Below are positions 21,756 to 33,221 of a stretch of DNA of 64,000 nt, piece by piece (within the stretch, counting starts at the first letter, position 1; every line of letters begins with the position of its first letter). Origin of the DNA: Diplonema papillatum (Eukaryota > Euglenozoa > Diplonemea > Diplonemida > Diplonemidae); contig JAPJBO010000264.1 in the NCBI GenBank assembly GCA_030068145.1, positions 62,001-126,000 of the forward strand, given 5' to 3'. A model generated the notes under the pieces. That model made no database searches. It saw only the letters and a list, made by a program, of their open reading frames with translations, and was not told the DNA's origin. The translations under genes were made by a program, and so were the position numbers.

Positions 21756-22152
21756 GGCTGGCGGGCAGAAGTCTGGGGCTGCCATGGGGGCTGGAGCCGA
21801 GAAAGAGAGAGTCGAGGATCAGAAGCAGCCCATTTCTTGACATTCTCTCCCAGTCGACACAACTGCCTTGTTCCACGTGATCTCTGGTCTGCGTCTACTC
21901 GTGCCAATGATTTACCAGCACGCAGTATCGAGTGGTGATTGAATTTGAAATGGGCTGTTGCCTCCAGGAATGTGCAGTGTTTATTGTGACAAACAGACTG
22001 AGAAGTGCAAACTTTCTCCACCTGTACTGTACCGTTCGCCGGGGGGGCAAAGCCCCCCGGACCCCCCTGGAGAAAAGCTTCTCGGTCTCAGAGCGGCAAA
22101 AGAAAGTTGGTCGGGAAACCAAGGCAAAAATGAAGCTAATAACCTGCACAAC
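21756..22152. repeat. Second copy of the 6.5-7.0 kb dispersed repeat
   Basis: Parallels 6530-7052. Includes the CCGGGGGGGCAAAGCCCCCC hairpin and an A-rich end. Just downstream, 22360-22400 holds a strong hairpin (AGTGTCGCC ... GGCGACACT). Confidence 0.5.
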
Positions 22153-22794
22153 ACGGGGTAAAATTTTTGGGGGGCACCAAAAAAAAAAAACAAGGCCCAA
22201 ACAGGTTTTTGAATTCCTCACCAAAAGTGAGGTTAGCGGGAGCACTGACCGGAATCCCTAAAAACCCGCATTTCGGAAAGTTTTTTGTCCCACATTTTTC
22301 CCAGGGCATTTTGACCATTTCACCTTGGAGCCTCCGCGCGCTCAGCCCCCGCCCTTGTCAGTGTCGCCTTTTTGCCTGAAAACGCGAGGCGACACTAACA
22401 CGGGAAGACGGTTCTCAATAGGGTTCCCTGTATTTGCATGAAGAATGTCTCATCCCACCAACGGCTTCCTGTGTTGGTGTCGCCTTTTAGGAAAAGGTGC
22501 CTTTGCCCCGTGAGGCAAGGGCTCAACTTCCTCTGGGTAGGGAAGACCTGCCAACGGGAACTAACCGCCGCCGGGTAGACTAGTTTAACACTTGCTGTCT
22601 TTGGGGAAAAGAGGGGGAAAACATAAGAATCGTCACACAGCCTAGTAGTATTATGCGGCGCAAAAATCAGTGGCCGAGCTTATGCATGTAAACTCGGTCA
22701 GCTGACCGAGCTTGCACTTTAAACCAGAAAAAACTCGGTCGGGCAAAAAAAAAAAAAAAAAAAACTATGATTTTGAATTTTTGGGAAGGTTTTT

Positions 22795-23490
22795 TTGGGT
22801 GGGAGCTGGAGGGCGACCCTCTCAGCCCTGTTGGGTCTGGCTGACAACTTTGGCTCCTTTTGCATATTCACAAATTTATTTGAATCCTTCATGGCCTTCC
22901 ACACAACAACTGCTCAACCGTACTTGATGGAGCCTGACAGGGACAGGTGTCCCAGGATTCCCTTTCCTCGATTGCTGACCATTACGGACAGGTGTCCCAG
23001 GATTCCCTTTCCTCGATTGCTGACCATTACATGTCAGTCGGACCAGGCATCACAGACAAATATACCTGTCCAGATTTTGAAGCGCCGGCAGTGCATCCGC
23101 CAAAGTGGATCCAAGCACACAAAACTGCCATCATATCTGAGTGTGCAAGCGTTTGTGCCGAGATTCGTCAGTTGGGTCTCTCGGATCTCAACACTGTGAT
23201 TCAGCGCTTCACAACAGGGAACCTGTCCGTGAAGTACCCGGCAACCTGCAAACTTCTCCATCCTTCCTTCCTCTGGGATCCGCATCAGTGGAGCGCTTGT
23301 TTTCCAAACTTCGGTTGGTGTCGACAAGGTTGCGCAAGTGGCTGCTGACAATCTGGCAACTGTTCTTTTCGTTGGCGTGGAGTGTAAAATGGGGGCACGA
23401 GGCATTGACGAAGAGACACTGGCAAAATACATTGCAAAATTCTGTGCAAACCCAAGGAGGCTGCACTACGCGTCGCTGGAGGAATAATTG
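22795..23490 (+). pseudogene. hAT transposase relic (C-terminal part, frameshifted)
   Basis: Three frames must be followed in turn. One carries G-S-A-S-V-E-R-L-F-S-K with S-T-R-L-R-K after it, the signature of the hAT dimerisation domain. A shift then gives A-A-D-N-L-A-T-V-L-F-V-G and a 40-residue tail. Upstream there is a 35-bp tandem duplication with stops (22946-23030). No intact transposase and no defined ends. Confidence 0.6.
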
Positions 23491-23932
23491 GCTTGTCGCA
23501 ATGCTGTGCAGCACTGTCGACAGCAAGAGCAGCCCCTCAACAAGCCAGCAAGGCAACACAAGTTGATGCAGATTTGGTTCTCAATCTGGTGTTTTAGCAG
23601 ATTTATGTCACATTTGGTGTCCGTCTTTTGTGACCCAGTATCGGAACCAGTAAAAACAAACTTGCATGTAACTCTAAAATTCGCTTGCTTGACAAAGAAA
23701 GCTCGGCCCCTCTTTAAAAGACCCCTGACCGAGATTTTTTTCAACCTCTTTTTCGGATCTGGCCAGCCTAGTTCAACACCGGCAGGCAGAACCGGCGCTC
23801 CGAAGCCACACTTCCGCATGAAGCACTGTGGCAGGGCGTCTTGCGGTCTGAGACGGGTTGATGCACACCGTAAACAGAGCAGCGTGTGCAGCTGGGGTTC
23901 CCAGGCTACTGCCAGCTGCTGTGGGAAGCGTT

Positions 23933-24620
23933 GCTGGTAACGTTGCTTGCTAATTTTAGACTACCACTGCTGACCGACTTTGACCGAGTTTGGCCAAAAC
24001 CTCGCCAGGTCAAGCTCGGCCCCTCTTTAATGCTGGTAACGTTGCTTGCTAATTTTAGACTACCACTGCTGACCGACTTTGACCGAGTTTGGCCAAAACC
24101 TCGCCAGGTCAAGCTCGGCCCCTCTTTAATGCTGGTAACGTTGCTTGCTAATTTTAGACTACCACTGCTGACCGACTTTGACCGAGTTTGGCCAAAACCT
24201 CGCCAGGTCAAGCTCGGCCCCTCTTTAATGCTGGTAACGTTGCTTGCTAATTTTAGACTACCACTGCTGACCGACTTTGACCGAGTTTGGCCAAAACCTC
24301 GCCAGGTCAAGCTCGGCCCCTCTTTAATGCTGGTAACGTTGCTTGCTAATTTTAGACTACCACTGCTGACCGACTTTGACCGAGTTTGGCCAAAACCTCG
24401 CCAGGTCAAGCTCGGCCCCTCTTTAATGCTGGTAACGTTGCTTGCTAATTTTAGACTACCACTGCTGACCGACTTTGACCGAGTTTGGCCAAAACCTCGC
24501 CAGGTCAAGCTCGGCCCCTCTTTAATGCTGGTAACGTTGCTTGCTAATTTTAGACTACCACTGCTGACCGACTTTGACCGAGTTTGGCCAAAACCTCGCC
24601 AGGTCAAGCTCGGCCCCTGG
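23933..24620. repeat. 99-bp tandem repeat, seven near-identical copies
   Basis: Units start at 23933, 24032, 24131, 24230, 24329, 24428 and 24527; the last is cut short. Because 99 is a multiple of three and the unit lacks stops, both strands stay open across the array. The copies appear nearly identical, so the expansion is recent or homogenised. I do not call it coding. Confidence 0.85.
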
Positions 24621-24656
24621 CAAAAATCTCAAAGCAAAAAAAAAAAAAAAAAAACA

Positions 24657-25034
24657 GTCGTAGGATGCGATGAACGAGGGGCCTCAAAGCACGTGCTCGC
24701 GGCCAATGACGAGCTCCACGTGCGGAGTTACGGACCCGAAGCAGACCTGGCGAGAATCTACGGGCGACGCAACGTGACGCTCTGGCAAATTATAGATGAC
24801 TTCACAGCGCGCAACGCCATCGTTATGAAAAGTGTGTACGAGCGGGTCTGCCACCAAGAGCCCAGCGGAAAGGCAGCAGAGTGCATCCTGGCTCAAGCAT
24901 GAGTTAAAAGTCTAGCCCGATACAGTAAAGCTTCCAATCCTAGCCCGACCACATGTAGCTGAACCTCACAAAACAAACAAAGGTCGAAAGACACCAATCT
25001 GTACGTCCCACGGGATCGTCGGAAACACAAAAAG
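24657..25034 (+). pseudogene. Second LINE 3' fragment
   Basis: Matches 19931-20327 (protein part then 3' UTR, ending GGATCGTCGGAAACAC plus A-run). It starts abruptly after a 20-base A-run at 24637-24656. 5' truncation as expected for target-primed copies. Confidence 0.6.
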
Positions 25035-26720
25035 TAAGACAGGCTCACCACTTCATTCACCAAAGAAAGACTTTCAGTTTGCACTGAACGCACGATACGG
25101 CATTGGCAGATATTTAACACAGTCTTCTTTTTTTTTTGGTTTTTAAAGATGCGTTAACCTCGGCAAAATCCCGAACGATTCTGGAGACAGGGCAAACAGG
25201 AGGAAAGAAGGGGGAAAAATATACCAAATTGATAAAAGAAAACACTGAACTCTTGGGGCTTCAAGCCGACCACCCAGTCTAAGTAGAAAGGGAAGTGACA
25301 GGGTCGAGAACACAAACGCGACCTCTCACTCTAAAAAATGCCTATCCCAATCAACTTGCTTCAAATTAAGTAATCCGTCAGGTGGGCCAGTCCGTCACTC
25401 GCTGTCGTTGGGGGGACAAGAAAAAACAAGAAAGGAAAAAAAAAGTGTTCACTCCAGAGAAAGAAAGCTTATCCCAAGCAACATCCAACGGAATCCACCA
25501 CCTTCGGGTGGGTTATGTTCTGACACTTGCTGTCATTGGGGGGAAAAAGAAAAAAGAACGATCAACAACAAAGGTACCCACTGATACGATTTCCTCGTGC
25601 ACCCACCCTTTGGAACACGCTGTGTATAAAGAATATTCCTGGTGGAGTTTCAAGCGAACTCTCACTCTAAAAAGAAGAAAACAAAACAGGTGGGCAAATA
25701 CCCGCGGTGCAAGCGGTTGAAAGGCGCTTGCGAACGAATGCAAGTGCAAGAGACGGACGACAAGACCGCCGAGTGGCCAACAAGCTGGCTGGAGAGTGAA
25801 CCGCGCACCCTCACGCAAAGAGAGAGCGAGCGAGAGAGAGAGAGAGCCTGAGCGAGGTTTTCTGTTTTGGTACGCAGCAGTTAAAGTTCGGGAAACAGTA
25901 AAGTTCGGGCGAAGCTAAGTTCGGGCGAAGCAAAGTTCGGGCGATGCTAAGTTCTGGTGAAGCAAAGTTCGGCGAAGCAAAGTCCTGGTGAAGCAAAGTT
26001 CTCGACCCTTAAATAGGTGGGCGTGTCGTTGTAGTCGTTGTCGGATCGTTGTGAGCGCAGTCTGAGAGATTAGATCTCCAAGCGACACTCAGCCATTGGG
26101 GGTAGACGACCAAGGTCAAAAAAGTATCCAAGCGAACTTACACTCTAAAACAAGCAGCACCGGGCGGCCCCTTTGAGTACAAACTTTCTACAAAGAACTG
26201 AAGCGCACTCCCTTCCACAAAAACAAGACCCTAAACCTCCGGAATTACAAGCGAACTTTAACTCTAAAAAAATGAAAGGCCGTAGGCCACCTCACCCGTC
26301 CCTAAGATCGACGGAAACGCGCAAAGAAAAGCAGCCACCCACCACGGCATCGTACTGAGGAAAGTCTACCGCATGTATGGTACGTGGAATGGCCGAAATC
26401 ACCAAGCACCAGCGACCCTAAACCGCTGAATAATTCCGGAACAAGCGGCTGCACATGCTTCGGCATTTTTTTGTTGAACGCTTACGCCCGCCACAGAACC
26501 CAGATTTACCCGTGTTTCGTGTGGGCTACAGCATATTTACCTGTGCTTATACAAAAACTAAAAAAAAAATGGCTACAGCACACCCAACGCACAGTTCGTC
26601 TTCTCTCTGGGTTATGACGACAACTCTCTCCCAAGCCCCCGACTCCTTCCCTTTTTCTGCCCTTTTTTTTGTGTGTAAACTAGACGCTCGTCTTAACAAG
26701 ATTGATATCAAACCAGACTG
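25035..26720. other. Gene-free stretch with repeat tails
   Basis: Contains short ACTCTAAAA tails (25640-25675, 26115-26150, 26226-26270), a GA-rich run near 25825, a reversed piece of the 16-bp minisatellite (25880-26005) and a reversed DR1 copy (26470-26557). No gene seen. Confidence 0.5.
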
Positions 26721-26724
26721 TAAA

Positions 26725-26975
26725 GGGGGGGGGTCGAATAAAATCACCTGTGTTATTATTTGATTCGTCGAATACCAAAAGAAGTTCCGGGTAGCCGAAC
26801 AGTTGCAGGATCAAGTCGTGGTAGTGTTTTTAGGCAACCAGACGTGTGTCAAATATACAACCCGTAACCCTTGCTCTAAGAGAACACATCCATGAACGGT
26901 CACACGGAGACCCTAAACCCCCGGAAATTCAAGCGAACGTTAACTCTAAATAACTGTTACTATTCGGCCCCCCCC
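26725..26975. mobile_element. GGGGGGGTCGAAT MITE with nested insertion
   Basis: Same MITE as 19034-19186 but interrupted after CGTGTGTCAAAT by 93 bp (26855-26947), after which the MITE resumes with TAACTGTTAC. The interruption is a truncated ACTCTAAAA-family copy flanked by AAAT. Confidence 0.7.
26855..26947 (+). mobile_element. Truncated ACTCTAAAA retroposon nested in a MITE
   Basis: Starts ATACAACCCGTAACC and ends GTTAACTCT. The uninterrupted MITE at 19034-19186 fixes both borders, giving AAAT (26851-26854, 26948-26951) as the duplicated target. Confidence 0.7.
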
Positions 26976-27854
26976 TTTCCTAGCGGTGCAAAAACTAATT
27001 ACGCCCCCCCCCCCACTGAGCAAACACGGCGCAGACGGGACCAGTGCGGTGTTGAGCACATACCCATTCCAAGCACGTTCTTGCAATCCCCCCACTGAGA
27101 GTGACAAAGTACGGAGGTGGCACAAAACTCCGGACCAGCGGAGACCACCGCAATAAGATTTCTTGCCTTTTCTTATTCCTCACAACCAGCACCAATAATA
27201 GGGCAACAACCAGGAACACACTGGAAGGTGAGCAGCGACACCTCCCGAAAGCGAGCCAAGGGGGAAGGACGTATCTGCGGCTGCTGCGGCAGTTGCCCGG
27301 TGGCAACCCCACACGCAGAATGCGGGGAAGGGGGAACGTGTTTTCCCAACTACATTGAAGCCCCTTTCCGACCGTAGCATCCGAGGAAGGTGCAAACATG
27401 GAGGGTGCTACGGTAGCCATGCACGGGTCTTGGGCGCGTGCCTCGTGCAGGGCGGGTGCTTTGTGATCTGGTGATCCGCCGCGTCGAGTTTCGGCTCACA
27501 GCGGCGGCGGCAACCCTAAGGGAGAGAGAGCGCCAGACACAACCCATCTCAAAAAGGACCACACACTCACAACCAGCACCAATAACAACAACCCCCCCCC
27601 CCCCCCCCCAAACTAACTAAGATTCCGCCCGGGATTACTTCCTTGCACTCTTTTTCCTTTTGGTACTTCAATCATTGGTGCTGCACGGCAACCCCTGCGC
27701 TGCGGAGTTTACTTCGCAGATTGCCACCGTAAAAAGAAGACAAGTCAGTGCTGCCTAGCGAGTCGCAGTCACCATCAGGGCGAGTGCCCTGAGTTTTTTT
27801 AGCTGATTGCTCAGACACGGTTGTAGGGACCTTCTCCCCGTGACGGATTCGCCT

Positions 27855-28068
27855 GTGCTCTAGTAGCACGGGCGGTCCTGGCTGTGATGAGCTACGAACA
27901 GCCGCCTGACAAACCAGACTCACACCGCAGTCCTGTCTGCAGACACTCAGGTTCCACGCTGAGGATGGTCCGCCTCATGTGTCCGTGGCTTCAAGGACCG
28001 AAACACGGCGCAAATGGGACCAGTGCGGTGTTGAGCACATACCCATTCCAAGCACGTTCTTGCAATCT
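27855..28068. repeat. Dispersed repeat (ACAGCCGCCTGA family), second copy
   Basis: Close match to 7150-7345. The copy is followed by a C-run at 28068-28083. A similar partial copy precedes it at 27020-27088 and another follows at 28650-28803. The intervening 27.1-27.85 and 28.1-28.5 kb hold no recognisable gene. Confidence 0.45.
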
Positions 28069-29415
28069 TCCCCCCCCCCCCCCCAACTAACTATGATTCC
28101 GCCCGGCCCTGTCAGACCGGACGTGCGCATAGTAGAGTCCAGCCTCAGAAGCTGGAGGTAAACGGGTGTGCGTCACACCGCGAAAAGCGGGCGTGACGCC
28201 GCCTTTGTTGAGCTACAGCTTTACATTCAGCTTCTGAGCGCGCGCCGGTATACCTGCAGGCGTATCCCTCGTCGAATACTTATGAAACAGCAACTTTCTC
28301 GTACAACAAACGGGCCGCCCAACACAGCAATATTCGGCGACAGTTAGAGCCACTCGCGTGATCGATAGCCTGTGTCAAGCCTGAGTATCTGGTGTTGCGC
28401 TTTCCTCCTAGGCTATGTGACCTGGTCATCGGCCGTGCATTCAACCACCGTTGTGGGACTTCTCTCCCTTTTTCATCATTGCGCTCCTAGCAGAAGCCCC
28501 CTGGTCGTCGGCATGCGATGACTCCCCACTATCGCAACAATATTCCAAGCTCGAAGGAGGTAAATGTGCTGCAGCCCACACGAAACCCAGATAAATCTGG
28601 GTTTCGTGGCGGGCGTAAGCGTTCAGCAAGTAGGGGCCCACTGGACTGCGCGTGGTCCTGGCTGTTGATGGTTTTCGAGCAGCCGCCTGGCCTTGTCTGC
28701 AGACACTCAGGCTCCTCGCTGATGGTGGTCCGTCTACTGTGTCCGCGGCTTGAAGACCGAAGCACAGTGAAGGGTGTGGCGTACGCGCCAGTTCAAGCAC
28801 GTTTTTTGCAACCCCCCCTCCTCCCGTCCCCTATCATGCATGAGAGGCAGTCTGTCTAAAGATTCAACAAAGCCTTCTCGCTTGTCGCGTCCAGCACGTA
28901 ATCCCTTTTGTCTTCCTTCTCCTTTTTCTTTGATCCCCCCCCGGGCCCGTTATTGCCAATCGTTGGCTGGATGTTCGGGTTGTGGGTGATTGTTCATTTC
29001 TTCAACGAGCCTCGCTTGCTACCCCCTCGGTGTTCCACCAATACCTTACGATACTCCAAGGCAGCGACACGATCCTCAAGGATTAGCAGAGCAAGATTCG
29101 GTTCGAGGTTCACGCTGCCCTGGGAGGTTCCCTGGTAGCTCTCGTTGCGTTTGCGGGGTTGTTTGACGTAGTGAACCGATGCAGTACGTCGCACCATTCA
29201 CACACGGCTGTGACATGCACGGCACATCTCCTGAACGGTAGCATGCCCAGTTTCTCTGGAGTGCCCGCTCCCGGCGAGCTACGAGGGAACGAACCTGTAA
29301 GAGTGCCAACGCTACTCTTTCAAGAACGTACATATAAAAGGTGTCGGGATAAGCCGGCAGCCACCCGACGCTAGCGGAACGGCGGCCGTCAGCCTGCTGC
29401 AAAAAGGGCCACCAC

Positions 29416-29886
29416 GTGCCAGCGCCCCCGAAGCCAGCCCCCGCTAAGCCGAAGCCAACAACGCCGCGGAAGAAGGGCCGACAGAAGCCGACGACACCAC
29501 CGCGCATGAAGAGGACGCGTCAAGCGTCCCCAAAGGCGGCCAAGATGGCGAAAAAGCACGCTCCGACCGAGCCGGCCCGAGCGACACCACCAAGAAAGGG
29601 GCAGAAAAGAGCCCGACTCCCGACACCACCGAATGACCCGGCGGGAAACCCCGGAAAAAAGCACGCGGCGCGAAAGCGCAACATTTCGAGAATGGAGCTG
29701 GATATCACCAGCCCTGCCACCTCGACTTCATCCTCATCCATGTCAGGATCGCCCCCTCGAGCGACTGCTTCGGCAGGACAGCCGGCGCGAAAGCGCAACA
29801 AACGAAAAATGGAGCTGGTTATTACCAGCCTATTATCACCGTCCTTGTCCGCTTTGAGATCGTCCTCGGACGACGTATTCAAATAA
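29416..29886 (+). CDS. Lys/Pro-rich open frame, unrecognised
   Basis: An open frame continues from a TAA at 29351 to a TAA at 29884-29886. The protein is basic and rich in Pro, Lys, Arg and Ala, then Ser-rich. It contains two copies of a motif, A-R-K-R-N-x-x-R/K-M-E-L-D/V-I-T-S, about 40 residues apart. The first ATG is at 29506, so the start is uncertain and it may be a terminal exon. Codon composition resembles the genuine exons of the window. No family recognised; it could also be a retroelement gag-like piece or chance. Confidence 0.35.
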   Translation: MPAPPKPAPAKPKPTTPRKKGRQKPTTPPRMKRTRQASPKAAKMAKKHAPTEPARATPPRKGQKRARLPTPPNDPAGNPGKKHAARKRNISRMELDITSPATSTSSSSMSGSPPRATASAGQPARKRNKRKMELVITSLLSPSLSALRSSSDDVFK

Positions 29887-30012
29887 CCCTAGCCTATGAC
29901 AAATGCAAGCATACCCCTGTGGTACCTGCATTTCAAGTTCACACTGCTTATCACGTGGCGGCCCTGAGATTACCCCGTCAGGTGACACCACTTTATCTTT
30001 AGCCATACTTCA

Positions 30013-30165
30013 ACTCCCTTTCAGTGCGGAATGTGGGGTTGACACCCTAAGCCTCGCACACGTGTTAGATTCCTTGGTCCGTGTTTCAAGACGGGCAGTA
30101 GAGCATCGCTGTGTCTGACATGAGCCTGCGAGCGTTTAACACCACGTCAGGCCAGCGGGAGCAAG
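30013..30165 (-). rRNA. LSU rRNA domain II fragment, reversed
   Basis: On the minus strand it reads as 34205-34358, including TTGAAACACGGACCAAGG and AACACGTGTGCGAGGC. Non-rRNA on both sides. Confidence 0.7.
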
Positions 30166-30519
30166 GACGTTGTCCGAAGACGCCGACACTTACCCTTCGC
30201 TGACGATGCCGCGGGTCACCTCCTCAACTCATTCCTATCCTGGTAGATCCGAGCAAAAGTGAGGCAGCCGGCAAGCCGTCTCGCAACAGAAGCTTGGATA
30301 GCAAACCGCTCACATGCCGTGCGGATAGGAAAGCTCACGTTACAAGTACACCTGCGATACCCAGCAACTGCCTCCTTTGGCGAATCTTTTTTGTCACAAC
30401 CAAACAGCAACGCTGACAGCGGGATAGCCTGGACACAAGCAGATCGCATCGCACCAACCGGCGAAGGTACCAAGATCCGCGGTCGCATTGCGTCAAGCAC
30501 TCAGCCAGAATGGCCCTGT

Positions 30520-30632
30520 GTGCTGAAGTTCGAGGAGTACAGCCTGTTCCCCCTCCGGGTGGGCATGGCTTCGATGGACGACGACACGCGGAGGACCCTC
30601 GACGCTCTGCACGGCGCAGTTGGTTGATCAAC
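30520..30632 (+). pseudogene. Upstream partial copy of PIG-U exon 1
   Basis: The ~90 bp from TTCGAGGAGTACAGC to CTCTGCACGGC match PIG-U exon 1 at 31100-31190 with few changes. It then departs into unrelated sequence and soon meets a stop. It is an exon-edge echo, not an exon: there is no donor at its end. Confidence 0.65.
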
Positions 30633-30815
30633 CAGTTGGAAACTCGAAAAAGAACGTTGACCCTACAGTCGTACGAACAATCGCATCGCGCCTGCTCCCT
30701 TATTCGAAGTGAAATAGACAGCCGATTCCGTTATTCCGATGTACACTTTACACTTGAACAAGTCAATTTCCCGAAACATCGTACTTTCACCCCTTGCTTC
30801 CAACGACCTTCTGTT

Positions 30816-30864
30816 GTCGAACACGTGACGCTTGGCTCCCGTGTAGCAGGCTTTCCCTGGTACC
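30816..30864. mobile_element. R265 element, copy 7, only the GGTACC end
   Basis: The last ~49 bp of the family (CTTGGCTCCCGTGTAGCAGG to CCTGGTACC). Left truncation, as in copy 3. Confidence 0.55.
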
Positions 30865-31026
30865 TACGTAACCCACACGCAGAAGAAACAACAATTTAAT
30901 TTAGCACGTCTGCATTCCTTTCACGACCCCACTCCCAGCCTCAAAAGCCAACTGAAGAGATCTAAACCACCGGACCTCTAACAAAACGCTAGAATTGCAG
31001 GTCAAGCCGGGGGAGAGGGAAAAGAG

Positions 31027-32037
31027 ATGCAGCTCTCCCGCGCGAGCGCGCTGCGGGTGGGCGTCGGGGTGGCTCTGCGGGCGGCGGCCTGGGCGCTGCT
31101 GTTCGAGGAGTACAGCCTGTTCCCCCTCCGGGTGGGCATGGCTTCGATGGACGACGACACGCGGAGCGCCTTCGACGCCCTGCACGGCTACCCGACGGCT
31201 GCGAACAACGCTCTCTACGCGCCGTTTCTCCTGCTCCCGCCCGCCTTGCGGCCGGCGGCCTTCGCCTGCTTTTGCGTCGCAGTCGACGTCCTCGTCGGCG
31301 AAATCCTGGCCGCCCGCCACCCCGCCCTCGGATTCTACGCCTGGGTCGTGAACCCCGCAGCCGTCGTCAGCTGCGTCCTCTCGTCCGCCAACGTCCCGGT
31401 GCTGCTCACCGCCGCGGCGCTGTCGCTGTTTTTCAGTGCAGACGACGAACCGGCCGGCGCCCGGCGGCGCCTGCGGTGGTGCGCGCTGCTGCTGGGGGTC
31501 TGCAGCTATTTCCGCCCAGTAGCCTGCGGGTGCCTTGCACTCGCGGTGACCGGGGGCTCTGGGAAGGTGTCGCTGTTGGGGTGGTTCGCGGGGGCGGCGG
31601 GGTGTGTGGGGTACTTGGGTTGGAGCCTTGGGGATGTTGGTGCCGGTGGTTGGATGACGTGCATCGTGCGGAGACCCAACTGGGGCCTGCACTGGTACGT
31701 GCACCTCGAAGTGTTCGACGCGTTCCGGGACATGTTCTGCGCCGTGCTGGTGCTGCTTACCCCGGGCATCGCCCTGCCCTTCGTCTACAAGCTGGTCGCA
31801 CACGGCGAGCCGGCCAGCCGCAACGCCTCCGTCGCAGTGGCGGCGGCCTGGGCGGTGTGCGTGGTCACCGCGCTGACACCCACGTTGGTCGAATACGTCG
31901 GCTCCTTCGCCCTGCTGTACGCTGCGTCCCCCGACGCGTGGGGCCACCTGCGGTTCCCTCTGCTCACGCTGGTGTGGACCGTCCCGATCTGCTGCTGCCT
32001 GCACGTCCTCTTCATCGTCGCTTGGACGCAATACCAG
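31027..32037 (+). CDS. PIGU: PIG-U, GPI transamidase subunit U, exon 1
   Basis: PIG-U is a multi-pass ER membrane subunit of the GPI transamidase complex that attaches GPI anchors to proteins. Exon 1 gives 337 residues from ATG 31027, the first in-frame Met before a hydrophobic segment. Family marks: many membrane spans; a V-N-P-A-A-V-V-S-C-V-L-S-S segment where PIG-U has L-N-P-Y-T-I-L-S-C; and R-P-N-W-G-L-H-W-Y-V-H-L-E-V-F where the family has P-N-I-G-L-F-W-Y-F-F-A-E-M-F, which I take as the diagnostic. The exon ends on a full codon (CAG) before the donor GTATAA at 32038. Joined to the exon at 33222 it makes 380 residues; the human protein is about 435. A 376-residue antisense frame here is a shadow. 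Confidence 0.85.
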
Positions 32038-33221
32038 GTATAACCCTCTTATTCGAGACTGGAGGTCCTATTCACATGCCCTGCGAACAGCCTCTATTCG
32101 AGCCAACCCCACTCTTCTCTACACTGTTTTTTTGGAGCTGGGGATTGTGCGACGCTAGCTTTTTTTTTCTTGAGAGGAATAACCACGCAGTCTTTTCCCC
32201 TCAGGTTCTATTGTCGCAAACGAATCACCGCGTGCATCGGAACTAAGCGCCCATGCGGGGCTTCAAGCTCATTAGACAATCGACGCATACCACACGAACG
32301 TAACAGGTTACCACAACGTAAGCACACTCTCCCCGGTAGCTCCGGTCAGTTGACCTCCGCCGGGTTTAAAAAGGCCAAACTTGCTACGCCAAACTCAGCA
32401 TCACCAGAACCCGAACTTTGCTTCGCCCGAACTTCGCTTCGTCCGAACTTCACTGTTTCCCGAACTTTAACTGCTGCCTCCAGTCTCGCCTCGCGCCGGT
32501 CTTTTACCGCGCGTACTTCATTTTGTCTAAGAACCTGCTTGGTATGGTGTGATGGGGTGGCCTTACTTGGGTAAGGGTGTACTCGGGATGTACTTCGGAA
32601 ATTCACGGGAAGTACTACATGCAATGCCAGAAATTGCCATTTTACCCTATTTGAGGTGTACATAAGGTGTACTTGGGAAGTTCACGGGAAGTACTACATG
32701 CAATGCCAGAAATTGCCATTTTACCCTATTTGAGGTGTACATAGGGTGTACTTGGGAAGTTCTCAGTAAGTTCATGGGAAGTTAAGTTTTCTACTGTGGA
32801 TCACACCGCTTTGTAGGAAATACTTGAGGAGGCAGAAGATCAAAGGAGGTAAATGTGCTGTAGCCCGCACGAAACACAGGTGGATCTGGGTTCAGTGGCG
32901 GGCGTAAGCGCTCAACAAAAACGACCCACTTTGTGTTGTTGTATTGTTTCTCCCCCTCGAGGCTCCTCCGAAGTGAGCCCAAGGCAGCCCACCGAGTATT
33001 TTCATTTCCTGAAAGTGTGCGCTGATAGTGCAACGAACAGTTGGCTAGACCCCCTCTTGAGTTTTGCGCTGATCACGATTAGCACTGATTCAGGCTGTGT
33101 ACAAAAAAAAAAGAAACTAAGAAAATTAACGTGCTGAAATCAGTACGTTCAGCATGCTGAACGTAGGGCCTGCCTCCAACTGAAACAGGGAAACCACCAT
33201 TTTCAACCCCACCACACACAG
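32038..33221 (+). other. PIG-U intron (1184 bp)
   Basis: Starts GTATAA and ends CCACCACACACAG. It contains a piece of the 16-bp minisatellite (32385-32470), an ~87-bp tandem duplication (32580-32790, marked by ATGCCAGAAATTGCC), a DR1 copy (32810-32935) and the right end of a CAGGGCTTACG-type element (33080-33174). Confidence 0.75.

Noticed and set aside
23906..24607. 233-codon minus-strand repeat protein
   Set aside because: A stop-free 99-bp tandem repeat is open on both strands by arithmetic; no start context, domain or neighbouring exon supports it.
23933..24620. CRISPR-like array
   Set aside because: The whole 99-bp unit repeats without unique spacers, and the setting is eukaryotic.
30901..32031. 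376-codon minus-strand frame opposite PIG-U
   Set aside because: It is the GC-rich antisense shadow of PIG-U exon 1; the plus strand has clear family motifs and a phase-matched second exon.
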